A stretch of 64,000 nt of DNA from Sinohyriopsis cumingii (Eukaryota; Mollusca; Bivalvia; Unionida; Unionidae). Positions 51,358 through 61,798 of the stretch are shown here, piece after piece. The DNA lies in contig CM068835.1 of the NCBI GenBank assembly GCA_028554795.2, positions 32,368,311-32,432,310 on the forward strand, in the 5' to 3' direction. Position 1 is the stretch's first letter; each line of letters starts with the position of its first letter. The notes under the pieces are model-generated. The model was not told the DNA's origin. It saw only the letters and a program-made list of their open reading frames with translations, and did no database searches. Both the position numbers and the translations under genes were made by a program.

Positions 51358-51612
51358 ATTATGCTAAGAACTGAACAAGAACTGCATTGTCCCTAAGCTG
51401 AGCTGTGAATATATCCAAAGGCAAAACTGCATGATCCCATGGTTCCAACCAGAGGCATCGCCAAACTAGTCTAAGGAATGTTATTATGCTAATAACTACA
51501 ATTTCATCATGAACTGTGTTGAAAGAAACATCTGATATGCCCCTCAGATGAGCTGTCCATATATACAAGGCCATAACCAAGTGATCCCAATGGGCCCCAA
51601 CCACGGTATGAC
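51358..51612. repeat. Diverged tandem repeat, unit about 126 bp, 2 copies
   Basis: ttatgctaagaactgaacaa and ttatgctaataactacaatt start the two copies. Both share ctcagatgagctgtccatat-type and gatcccatggttccaacca-type phrases. A related piece lies at about 35560-35650. The 85-codon minus-strand frame is a by-product. Confidence 0.7.
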
Positions 51613-51999
51613 CCAAAGGGAGGAAGTCACAAAGCTAGAGGAAGTGATGGAATTTTTCACTGCTGATAAATGTTGAAAAAATACCTATATTATGGTAAAC
51701 CTTTTAATAAATAATGTATACCACCTTAATACATCCAAATATATCAAAATCCTCAATGGATGGACTAAAAAGTAGCACAATCTCCAATGGATTTTGGGAG
51801 GTGAAGTGAATGATGCTGTCAGTTCACAAGTCAAAGCTTAAAACTAGCATCACCAGTAGGTGTCAAGGGGAGGTAATAGGCAAGAATTATTGCCCCTTGT
51901 CTATATAACATACCAGAAAAAAAAAACATTTCATTTTTGGAAGGGCTGAATTTGGGAGGTAGTATGGCTTATAACCTCATGTAAATGGGATTGGAGTAC

Positions 52000-52530
52000 A
52001 TATTTGAAGGAGAAATGTTCCAGTGAAAACCCATGCTGATATGACTGTATTCAACAGGAGCAACAATACCAAGCTTTTCAAGATGGTTCATGTGGTGGCC
52101 ATTATTGGATGTTCGATTAGCACCAATTTCATGCTGAACCAACTAGGCACCATAAGAAGTCTTTCTGTGATAACCCCATGTTGATATGAATATCAAGCAA
52201 CAATAACAACATTTTCAAGATGGCCACAGTGGCTGACATATTAGATATCCCGGCAGCAGCAATTTAATCTTGGAACAAAACATTGTAAGATGTCTTCTGA
52301 CTAAAACTCCTTACCGATACGACTTAACAGTCAGAAGAAACATCAACAAGATTTTCAAGATGGCTATCAAAGTGGCCATTTTGGATACCAGATTGGCGCC
52401 ATTTTTATTTTAGACCAATCAGACATCGTAAGAAGTCTGCTAAAGAGACACTCATGTTGACATGGCCATCAGTTGAGGAGGAGTGGCAACAGCAATAATG
52501 TCAAGGTGGCAACTGTGGTGGTCATGTCCA
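52000..52530. repeat. Diverged tandem repeat, unit about 165 bp, about 3 copies
   Basis: Shared phrases in order: ttttcaagatggccac, gtggccattttggat, aagaagtcttctg and accccatgttgatatgaNcatca. The same family surrounds the Tigger insertion at 61545-61796 and 63938-64000. Confidence 0.75.
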
Positions 52531-52539
52531 AGAGGAACT

Positions 52540-52990
52540 AAGGTTCAAGATACGAACGGCATACAAATAAACAGCTGAAAATGTGAAAGTCTTTCAAGCC
52601 TGAAAATTAGGTCAAACCAACAAAGTTTTTACATTACTGAGTTACTTTGATCAAGAAAATCACATACTAATTTTCAAGTATGTAGGCAAAATTGCATCCA
52701 AGATATCTGGGTGTAGCAAATGAGTAGAAAATACAAAAGCCATTTGGTCTTAAAAATTAGGACACACTGATCTAGTTTTGGTATGGCTGAGTTACTTTCA
52801 GCGAGAAGCATCCTCGTGCCAATTTTTCACGAATGTAGGTGATTTTGGGTCCAATATATTGGGGTGTAAATTCAAATGAACTAATGAAGAAACAAGACAC
52901 TCATGCCTGCAAATTACACACACTGACCTAGTTTTAATTACACTGAGTTACTTTCATCCAGATGTACATAAATACCAATTTTCATGAGTG
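52540..52990. repeat. Diverged tandem repeat, unit about 150 bp, 3 copies
   Basis: Recurring phrases: gacctagttttggta, ctgagttactttcatc, accaattttcatgagtgt and gggtccaatatattggggtg. They lie near 52640, 52790 and 52940. Confidence 0.7.
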
Positions 52991-53079
52991 TGAATGAAAA
53001 TATGTCAATCAGATCCGCAAAGTGGGTCAAAGTGACCCAGCAGGATGGCTTGGTTACTAATTCTGAGATGCATCCACAT

Positions 53080-53700
53080 ACCTTTATTCATAAGTATAAG
53101 TGCAACATGGTCCCACATATTGATGGGATAACAAGTATTGAAAGGATAACAAACAAATATAGATAAGTAAATGAATGATTAAACACATCAACAAATGTGG
53201 AATACAACACATTCTCTCCAAACTTTGTTGCCAAGATAAAAAGGGCAATAACTCTTTCAAAATCTGACCTGAAAAGATGAAACATTTTAATGGCACATCT
53301 GCATATAATAAGCAATTCACCCACCAAATGAAATCAAACTATACGTAAAGGTTGCAGAGCTTTTCAAATTACAACAACATCTCATAAGAAAATATGAAGT
53401 TAATTACAGTAGGCATTAACTCTATTCAAAATGGATTTGACAAAACAAAACCCATAAAAGGCAAATCATGGTCTATGAGACAAAGGACACACCAAATTGC
53501 ATGAAAATATGTTGAATTGTTCCTGAGCTATGCTGGTTACATGGTTCTGTGATAGTAGAGATGGAACACAGATATAAAAAGGGGAATAACTCTCAAAATT
53601 GGATCTGAAAAGACACCTTTCAAAGAGCACATATACATGTAATAGGCAAATCACCTACCAAATGGGGCTATATTGATTACAAGATGTGTGAATGGATGGA
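53080..53700. repeat. Diverged tandem repeat, unit about 190 bp, 3 copies
   Basis: aaaagggcaataactctttc followed by aaaatctgacctgaaaagat, and later gcacatctgcatataataag and caattcacccaccaaatg, recur near 53235, 53410 (weak) and 53580. The aaaggg(c/g)aataactc motif is one I associate with dispersed bivalve repeats. Confidence 0.7.
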
Positions 53701-53811
53701 CCACCAGACATGAAAAGTGAAATTACAAAAGGACTTGCACATCTTGATGATGGGCCCTAATTATGTAATTCATTAAATGGACTTCCTTTGTTAGAAAAGC
53801 CTCTTACTCTC

Positions 53812-53976
53812 CTACAAACAGCATAGACCAAGATCTATCATCTTACTATGTGCCTGCAGAAAAGGGTGTACACTGCTTCTTCTACTTTGGATTCTAACAG
53901 AATAGACCCTAATCTGTTGGCACTTAATGCCATACCTGGTATGAGTCTAATGTCTGCATTTGCAGTTCCTAAATAG
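53812..53976. mobile_element. Palindromic MITE, family P, copy 9 (eroded)
   Basis: acaaacagcatagaccaaga, atgtgcctgcagaaaagg, acagaatagaccctaatctg and gtctgcatttgcagttccta follow the family order. Both termini are degraded. Confidence 0.55.
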
Positions 53977-54481
53977 ATGAGAAAATATTATAGTTACTCT
54001 CTCTGGCATTGTACAAAATGTAGTCAATTCTTTTTCCATTTGGAAAATGAGTCAGACATTTTGGATCACAAAAGCTATTGGATGGACGGTCACAAGTCAT
54101 TCCATCTTCAAGTCCTCTTGTACTTTGCTGAAATTTGGAAAAAGATTGGTACAGAATCTTAATGTTGACTATTATGATCCTATCAATGCCAGAAAACTGG
54201 TACCATAAAATGAGTAATTTAACGAGTCAAATGAAAACGGAATGCAAACGAAATGCAGATACAAGGCTAAAAGTATAAAAAATAATTCAAGAATAAACCA
54301 AAGAAAAATATAATGAAGAATGAATGTCAACAAAGTGATGTATGCGTTTTTTTAAAAATGGAGAGAGCAAATGCAAAATGACGAATGACAACAGACTCAA
54401 ATGCATTTCATGAATAGATTTGAAAATATGTATTATTTTCAAGCTGCCACTAAATTTCCAATTTAAAACCCCCCTTTGCAT
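53977..54481. other. SMPD2 intron, nothing recognised
   Basis: AT-rich and CpG-poor. Confidence 0.5.
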
Positions 54482-54539
54482 GATAATCCAGGATCAGATT
54501 AGTTACAAATGATAATCCAGGATCAGATTATTTACAATG
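54482..54539. repeat. 29-bp tandem duplication
   Basis: gataatccaggatcagatta is followed by gttacaaat or tttacaatg, as two copies in direct repeat. Confidence 0.9.
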
Positions 54540-54654
54540 ACAACCAATTATTCCACCCTTACAATCTAAGAATTCACCAATGCTTACAATAGCTACAAAT
54601 CATTTATTTTAACAAAACATAATAAGGAATAAAATTTGCTTACAAATACTCTAC

Positions 54655-55640
54655 AACTATTTTTTTACACTTATTGCTGTTGTAATTACATTTTGAATTA
54701 CAATAAATTCAATGCTCTTTCTTGATAATATGTATGCAAATTTATAGATATTTTGTTAAATCACAATTTTAATAAGACAGGATATGAATGCTATGGTCAT
54801 CTCCCTTTAACACTGTTTGCAACTGGAGAACCCAACTTCAGTAACTGGATTTCCATTTGATTCCAAATGGAATCAGGTCACAATTAGTACTTCCAGTTCA
54901 GTAACCATGAATGTAGTTTTAGTCTATTTTTAGAACATATTTTCCTCTCTCATTTTGATGGTGATAAAAGAGTTATATTTATGCATTTTTGGTAGGGATT
55001 TAAAGGTTACTTTTTATCCCTGAGAATATGAGCTTAGGGTGTGGTGTTCCATGTGTATTTTGGCGACAGTGCACAGTGAGTAATAAGGCCTTGGTGATGA
55101 TCCGGAAGTGAAATCTGTGTTCTGTTTACATGCTGATCTGTTGACAGTCCAGCCTCTCAAAATAATGCAGGTCAACCTTTGACAAGAACTTCACCGTGAA
55201 GTCATCTTTGAAGGTATTTTGAATTAACTTATGATTTGTATTGATTGTCACAAAGTGGAAAGGTCAGAGAACGTATAGTAAAATTAATTGTGTTCTATGT
55301 CCAAATGAGAGTAAATGAAAGGAAACAATGGATAAAAGCAATACAAACAAAATATTTCCAAGACCATAAATTGCTATTGCTGTTGTCATTACATTTTTAT
55401 TTACAATAAATTCAATGGTCTTTCTTGAAAAATTTTATGCATATTCATAGATATTTTGTTAGAGCACAATTTTAATAAGACAGAATATGAAAACTATAGT
55501 TATCTCCCTTTAACACTCTTGCAACTGGAGAACCCAATTTCAGTAACTGGATTTCAATTTGATTCCAAATGAGAGTAAAAGAAAAGAAACAAGGGATAAA
55601 AGCAATACAAACAAAATATTTCCGAGATCATAAATCAAAA
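54655..55640. repeat. Tandem duplication of about 280 bp, split by a 431-bp insert
   Basis: 54655-54869 (tattgctgttgtaattacat ... tttgattccaaatg) is repeated at about 55370-55575 with roughly 85% identity. The part following in the second copy (agagtaaaagaaaagaaac ... aaaatatttccgagatcata) matches 55301-55365. The first copy is therefore interrupted by DNA at 54870-55300. Confidence 0.85.
54870..55300. mobile_element. 431-bp insertion with 7-bp target duplication, unclassified
   Basis: It is flanked by ccaaatg at 54863-54869 and 55301-55307, and the uninterrupted paralogue at about 55570 shows a single ccaaatg. I see no terminal inverted repeats, no poly-A or simple tail, and no coding potential. 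The mechanism is unclear. Confidence 0.7.
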
Positions 55641-56345
55641 TCAAGATAACTGATGAAACACAAACATGAATGGGATTCAAATCAAAATCCAAGATTTGGT
55701 AAAATTACCTCTTTCAATTGTTTGAACATGTCTCACTCTGTGTTAACATAGAGTAGAAATAAAGTCAACATATGAAATTTCAACATACAATTTTTAAATA
55801 CTAGCACAGGGGTCATTTTTAAAGTCTGATACTTTGATTAAAGACACAATAGTACAGCTGAAAACAATCTATGTGAATAAAGTAACTTCCAGCGCAGAAA
55901 AAGGAAACCAATGACTGCACATGCATACAAATGATTAGGCATATCTGTAAAACTTCCTTTGATACCAGATTCAACCATGGCTACTGACATAATATGAGCA
56001 CTGCAAAATCCTTGGCTGCAAAGTTACAGTGGAAAAATAACTTATTTTCACAAACAAAATATTTAGTTTAGCTTTCTAATATCAAATTCCTGACATTTTA
56101 TGACAAAATGAAATTTTCAATGATGTTCCCATGATATTTTTGTTGAATTCAAATTCCAGTTGGATTCCAGGACTTCTTTAAAAATCAGAGAGTACAGGAA
56201 TCCTCTTCACAACAAAAGTTAATGTGATGCTTCCGCTATACAGTGTAACTGACAAGATCTGCAAAATTTCAGGACATAATCGAAGTTAGTTGTGATATCT
56301 TATCATGGTATGGACTGAACCACCACACACATCATGTATACTAAC
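55641..56345. other. SMPD2 intron, missing exon not found
   Basis: No exon with phase-0 start and RIDY-like residues was found here. Confidence 0.4.
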
Positions 56346-56549
56346 TTTTTCTACCCAAGCATCCCTAAGTCCTGTATTGACTCTGATAAGGTTGTAACCC
56401 AGGTCTGTTGGCTCCAGGTTGAGATCTCCACATAGAATGGTGACATCAGCAGCACTGGAGGTGTATTTTACAAACTGGCTCATATCGAATGCCTGCGACA
56501 CCCGGTGGGCTAGATACTCATCATCATCATGGGAATATTCGGCATGAAT
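56346..56549 (-). CDS. SMPD2: Neutral sphingomyelinase (SMPD2-like), catalytic-core exon
   Basis: A 204-base, 68-codon, phase-0 exon between a tatcttccccag acceptor and a GTTAGT donor on the minus strand. It encodes IHAEYSHDDDEYLAHRVSQ, then KYTSSAADVTILCGDLNLEP and TDLGYNLIRVNTGLRDAWVEK. HAEY...DEYLAHR and LCGDLNxxPxDLG are hallmark blocks of neutral sphingomyelinase 1. The Asp and Asn of GDLN are catalytic residues of the DNase-I-like fold, and conserved upstream Glu and Asn residues should lie in exons not in the window. The protein is normally about 400-430 residues, so this exon is its middle. Introns of many kilobases on both sides fit a large repetitive genome. Confidence 0.93.
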
Positions 56550-57135
56550 CTGGGGAAGATAAATCATAGAGCACCACAAAATAATTATAATGGTTCTGTG
56601 TGCAACAGTCTTCCATCAAATAGTACCATGGTAAACTGGCATTGACACAGTCTGTCACTGACATGGCATAAAAGTGATACCATGTATTGATATCTGCAAC
56701 ATGTTTGAAAACAATACAATGTAATCCTTTGCAACAAAGCACTGCAGTATAACATGGTCCCTGATGTAACACAAGTATTGTAATGAATCCCATTTTTGGA
56801 TCAACATTGTTTTGATATTCAAACCTACTTCTGTATAAGGTGATATTGCTTATAAGGTTCTGTAGTTTCATGAGTAGTGCTTTAATGGGGGACAACTAAA
56901 GCTATTGATGTTTATTGCTGTTTTTTTTCTTGTTTATTTTATACTTTAAATCAACAATGTACAACAAGGTTTGGAACACAATACTTTATACACAGACACA
57001 ATGAAGTGAAAATGTTATCAGTTACACCAAGCCCAAAATTAATGGAATTTATGGTTCAAACCAATATATATGTCTCTTCTTAAAATTAAACTAGTTTTCC
57101 TTTACTGATAATGGTGCACATGACTTAATTTAATC

Positions 57136-57137
<2 letters not shown>
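56550..57137. other. SMPD2 intron, nothing recognised
   Basis: The long minus-strand frame overlapping the exon's upstream side (56527-56895) is intronic: it is interrupted by the acceptor and has no homology I know. Confidence 0.6.

Positions 57138-57200
<63 letters not shown>
57138..57200. repeat. (AT)n microsatellite
   Basis: An uninterrupted AT run of about 62 bases. Confidence 0.97.
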
Positions 57201-57202
<2 letters not shown>

Positions 57203-60200
57203 TGTAGCATTGTGTCTTCTTTGGTGGTCATGTAGTTCAAGAAAAAGAAAAAAAACTGTTGACATTGATGGCTAAATAAGTAATAATACATAGTTAGTAT
57301 GCTGTATGTTGTTCTGCCTGAAGTGTAAGTGTCACCTATTCAACTGTGTTTATTCATTTGACAAAGATATAAATGTAAACCTATCCCTCACTAACCTGAA
57401 AGTGATGGGGTCATTAAATATCTATTGAAGCTGAAGCAAGGGTACAAAACAGTGAGGGAATCTCTCAAATGTTTCATTAATATTTGAGGGAAGGGTGCTC
57501 CCAAATTCCAGTGATATGAGAACAATTATCTCCCTTTTCCTACACATATCTTTATCAACTTGATTTTAGTATTAATTTATATAAAATCTTAAAAAGTCAA
57601 TAAATACTAGAAATCAAGTTTGCATATAGTACTCACAAATTCATGGATTGTTTCCCTTTCAACATCAGCACACATGTATTCATTGTAAGTAAATGCAAAT
57701 TAATCATATCTTCATAAGCAATGTACTCAGAACTGCCAGAGTTGAATCAATATGTTGCATGGAATAATTCCTCAAGATAGTGATTTTAAATTTTAGCATG
57801 TACTTTTGCAAGGATAGCAAATGGAAATGACTGAATACAACTCAATGTTGTTTATACTAGTAGTCAGCAAAATACAGTTGCACATTATCAGAAAACTACA
57901 CCTGGATGAAATTAAAAAACTGACAAAAATTCCAAGAAAAACAAAAGCATGTGCCTTTAATTAAAACATAAAAGTATATTCCAATGTACCACTGCAAATT
58001 CTGAAAAACAATTTAGAGATAAGCCAAAAGCAAAAGCTTGGAGAAGGGGTGAAACGATACACCTGTGCTGCATAAAAAAATAGAAATTACAAATTTGTTC
58101 CCCATGTACAATTTAAGGAGAGATGATGACAGGATTTTATCTTAAAGGAGACTCCATCCCCTTTATCAAAGAAAAAAAAGGGAAGAAACAGTCATAGATC
58201 AATATTTATCTAAACTTCAATATCTGTCTCTTTCTTCCTGCTCCCCTTTCTTAGAGCTCAACTGAAATCAACATCTTTGACAGATGTCACCTCTATTTGT
58301 ATAAGCATTAATCTGTTATTTCTGAGCACACTCTGCTTCTTTCCTCTGTATCAATATTGTTCTATGCTTATTTCTGAAGTAGCATATACAATGCTAGCTT
58401 TGCCAGCCTGAATATGTTGGGAAACTCATCTTTATGACTGTTATGTACAATTTTCCAGAGCTCACAGATATTATCTTTTGGATACATTTGCTCCAAAATA
58501 GGATTTTTCAATAACATAAAGTTCCTTTATTAAATCTGTAGTTTTCTGACTAATACACCAAATTTCTTATCTGCGCCATAATGCTGTATTAAGTCTATCA
58601 ATGGTTGTGCAAACAGAGGTATTAAAATAAATATCTTTACTTATTAATTAAATTTTTTACCCTTATTTCAATTTGTTTTAACCCTGTCATGGATACATGT
58701 GGTTTTGGAGCATATGATTCACAGGGCAAAACTGATTAAAAAGATGAAAACTGCATTATCCTTTTAAATTGTTTGTATTTTAATTTTCTGCCCTTTATAC
58801 ATTTAATTTCAAAATACCACAGAAAGGGTAATGCCATCTATTTTTTGTCAATCCAGCATGTACATCTGACTTGTATTTAACACCATTTCGGGCTCAAAAA
58901 AACTCACTGGTATCTCCATTAACATTTTCCCATCTCCAATAATACACTCATAGCTTTAAATATTATTGTCATCATCACTCTCATCAGCAAGTATTTGCCA
59001 AACAAAAATCGGAATGAACCATACCAGGAATCATACATTTTGGGTTTTCAAGGTAGGGCGTATTTTAAAAACGCATTTGTAAAGCTTTCTTCATAAATGG
59101 TTCAAACTACGACATAATGCATATTCCTGGGCACAATGTTCTAATTAAATTCAGTCTCACAACTATTCATGTTGTGCTTGAAGAACTCAGATGTAGAACA
59201 GATGCTATCAGAAAAAATAGATGTCATGACAAGAACAGATAAATAAAAATGTATACATCACAGAGCATATTTTTATATGTGGGACTTTCAACTAATTTGT
59301 GAGAGTTCTCATGTTTCACTGTTCTCCAAGTGCACAAATTCGTAAAAACTTTGCATGATGCGTGCAATGGCACACCCTAACAGCATCTCCACTTAAGGTG
59401 GCGCTCACCAGATAATATGTACTTTTGAGAGAGTGACGTATGTAAGGTGAAGTAGTTCAAATTTAAAACATGCACAGTGGAGAGAATGTTTGCATACCTC
59501 TATGCTACATTAATGTAATGTGGATGATATTTCTTTTGGATATTGTACTTTTGGAAATTTTACATGATTTAAGCACAATGCTAACTAAAATGACTGCTCC
59601 CTTGTGTTAAAAAATCAGTCTGAATTAGTCTAAAGTACACTATACATAGCAGCTATTAAAATAGGGAAAATGAATTTTGCCAGACTAGACAATACCAGCT
59701 TCTGAAAGTACAATGAATGAATTACCAAATATATAAAATGTAAAAAAAGTTATCGGCTCTTTTTTATACAATTGACCTTTGAAGTTCAGGAAGTGAAAAT
59801 GACCAAGTAGAGCTAGCACTTTTTTGAAAGGTGCACATTTGAAGTAAGGCCAAGCTGTATACTCTATAACCCATAGTACACCCATCAATCATACACCAAA
59901 ATAAAGGGAATTAAAGGTTCTTTGCATTATACCTAAGATATACAAGGTCTTTTTTAAATAGCCAGTATAACCAGTGAGGAAAGCCGGGGACATTCTTTTT
60001 CTTTAAAATCCTAACCCTATGCAAAATGCGAAACTGTATAGCGCCACCTAAGTACTTGACATATCTAAATGACTTTCCTGCAAAGTCTCTCTCTTGATCT
60101 GCCAATACTTCCTGTTTGTCACGCAGAGAATAAGCTACATTGACTTCTGATTGGTGGTTATTGTTTAACCTCTACCAGAAAAGCAATAGCCACAAATGAT

Positions 60201-60606
60201 AATTCAGTGTATCCTATTTCAACAAGCAACACAATAGTAGCATAGCTTTCAAACTGACCAAAAAAGTCAAGATACAATTCAAAGCAGAAACTTCGCATGA
60301 ATGTGGTTACTAAATGATGAGTAAAGTACTTGATTATACACGTGAAAAAGGTTTGGAATGTACAGTATATGTTGAACATACTTGTAGGTTAAGATAATTA
60401 GCATGGAATGGGGGGGGGTAGTGCCAGATTACAAACCATGTCACCTTGTTAACTTGCAGATGGCGAGTGGGTATTCTCAAACAGTCTTTTTCATCTCTAC
60501 ATGAGTGCCTGTGACTGGAAGTGCTGTTTCAGATGGATTATAATTTTACAGAATAACGAGGTAACTAATAATAATTATGTATGACTGCTGAAAACTAAAC
60601 TAAATT
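57201..60606. other. Probable SMPD2 intron, no exon recognised
   Basis: CpG is nearly absent up to about 59.3 kb (about one in 57601-58200 by eye) and becomes more frequent after that. I searched the minus strand for the N-terminal blocks (LNCWGIP, QEVW, HGDWF-GKGVGL) without success. Short frames at 59685-60379 are not recognised. Confidence 0.5.
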
Positions 60607-60714
60607 GCATACGGTAAGTATCATTTTGTTCGATTCTCCATCTTTTGTACCGATGTGTATCGTATCAGCAGAAGTATCGATGCATTGATATATCGATGAT
60701 TTATTTCACCCCTA
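60607..60714. mobile_element. hAT-like end fragment with cgat-rich subterminal repeats
   Basis: ttcgattctccatcttttgt, accgatgtgtatcgtatcag, gtatcgatgcattgatatat, then cgatgatttatttcacccct. Read inverted it starts aggggtgaaataaatcatcg, the end type seen at 49116-49338. A short piece of the same kind lies at about 58045-58070 (aggggtgaaacgatacacct). Confidence 0.5.
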
Positions 60715-61003
60715 GCTAGGAGCCATCTGTGGTGTGATTTTAACATGAAATTAAGCTGACTCAATCAACAAAATATAATCATTTGCATACTGATATGGTC
60801 TCATGTATTCCCTATTAATATAAAAACATAATAGGGCATTTCAACAAATTGCCAACTTAATGAAATATGGGATCCATTGATTTTAAAATGCTAAAAGGCA
60901 TTGGAGTTATCCAGGTGTGGATTACCAAAGGAGTCAAGGAAGCAGTGCATACAGATAAAAATGTTGCAGATTTAAGCTGAATGATCTTTTTACCTAACAT
61001 AAT

Positions 61004-61039
61004 CAATGGCGTCTTTGGTGAAGTTTGGAAAACCTCTAG
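61004..61039 (+). mobile_element. SINE family C, 36-bp 3' fragment
   Basis: caatggcgtctttggtgaag plus 16 more bases are identical to 61448-61483 inside the neighbouring SINE. The rest of the SINE is absent here. Confidence 0.75.
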
Positions 61040-61254
61040 AATTTCGAGGAGGAAAGAGTAACTTTTTTATTATAATACCTAAGAAACATATTACGATATT
61101 TACTAGATCTGTCAGGGAGTGAATGCTTATGGAATAAACACAAATATAAAAGATATATACAACCTAAACACTTAAATCGCAAGAAAGAAGTTTTATTAAA
61201 ATGCTGGTATAGCCATCCATTTCTGGGAAGTAACTGTCTTAAAATTATTTTTTT

Positions 61255-61535
61255 GGGGCCCCGAGTGGCCGAGTGGTCTAAAACGCTCTCAGTTACGGAT
61301 CACTGCCATCTCACCTCTGTCTGTGTGGGTTCGAGTCTAGGATTCGGCCAATGTGGGTATGTGAGAAAGCTTGCCAGTAGCTTCTCGTGGGTCGTTGGTT
61401 CTTCCCAGGGTTTTCCTGGGTTCTTCCTCTACCATTAATACTGGCCGCAATGGCGTCTTTGGTGAAGTTTGGAAAACCTCTAGCCTATCATGTGCTGAAA
61501 AATGCTGTTTAGCCCCACAACAACAACAGCAAAAT
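61255..61535 (+). mobile_element. tRNA-derived SINE, family C
   Basis: The tRNA-like head ggccccgagtggccgagtgg (box A) and gtgggttcgagtc (box B) has a long variable region between them, suggesting a Ser/Leu-type tRNA ancestor. The body ttcccagggttttcctgggt plus tcttcctctaccattaatactggccgc resembles the 3' domain of widespread molluscan SINEs. The tail is (CAA)n-like (ccccacaacaacaacagc). It is CpG-rich and so probably young. Confidence 0.85.
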
Positions 61536-61544
61536 TTTTCCAGT

Positions 61545-61796
61545 TCTGGAAGGTCACATTGGCATCATTTGTATTTAGGATCAACTACAAACATTGAGAA
61601 GTGTTTTAGTGAAAACCTCATGTTGATATGACCATCTCTTCAAATGAAGTTGTGGCACCAAGATTTTCCATATGGCCACCACTGTTCAGCACAAATTTCC
61701 TTTAGGATTAACTAGATATCACAAGCAGTTTCTTGGTGAAAACCCACATCTATACAGGACCATCAGAGGTAGCTATACCAAGATGTGTAATATCAC
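61545..61796. repeat. Diverged tandem units (family of 52000-52530), left of the Tigger
   Basis: gtgaaaacctcatgttgata, tgaccatc, ccaagattttccatatggcc and cttggtgaaaacccacatct recur in the family order. The array continues on the other side of the transposon (63938-64000: tgatgaccatactgaaggtc, tcttgagccaaccacatatc). Confidence 0.7.
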
Positions 61797-61798
61797 TA

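Noticed and set aside
56527-56895. 122-codon minus-strand frame as an extended exon
   Set aside because: It crosses the acceptor of the 56346-56549 exon in a different frame and shows no homology. It is intronic.
57630-57770. Additional SMPD2 exon on the minus strand with a GTGAGT donor
   Set aside because: There is an open stretch after a weak ctctggcag acceptor, but the residues do not match any sphingomyelinase block and phase does not fit the 56549 exon.
59911-60105. 64-codon minus-strand frame starting ADQERDFAGKSF
   Set aside because: It starts with a non-ATG codon, and I recognise no domain and no supporting splice sites.
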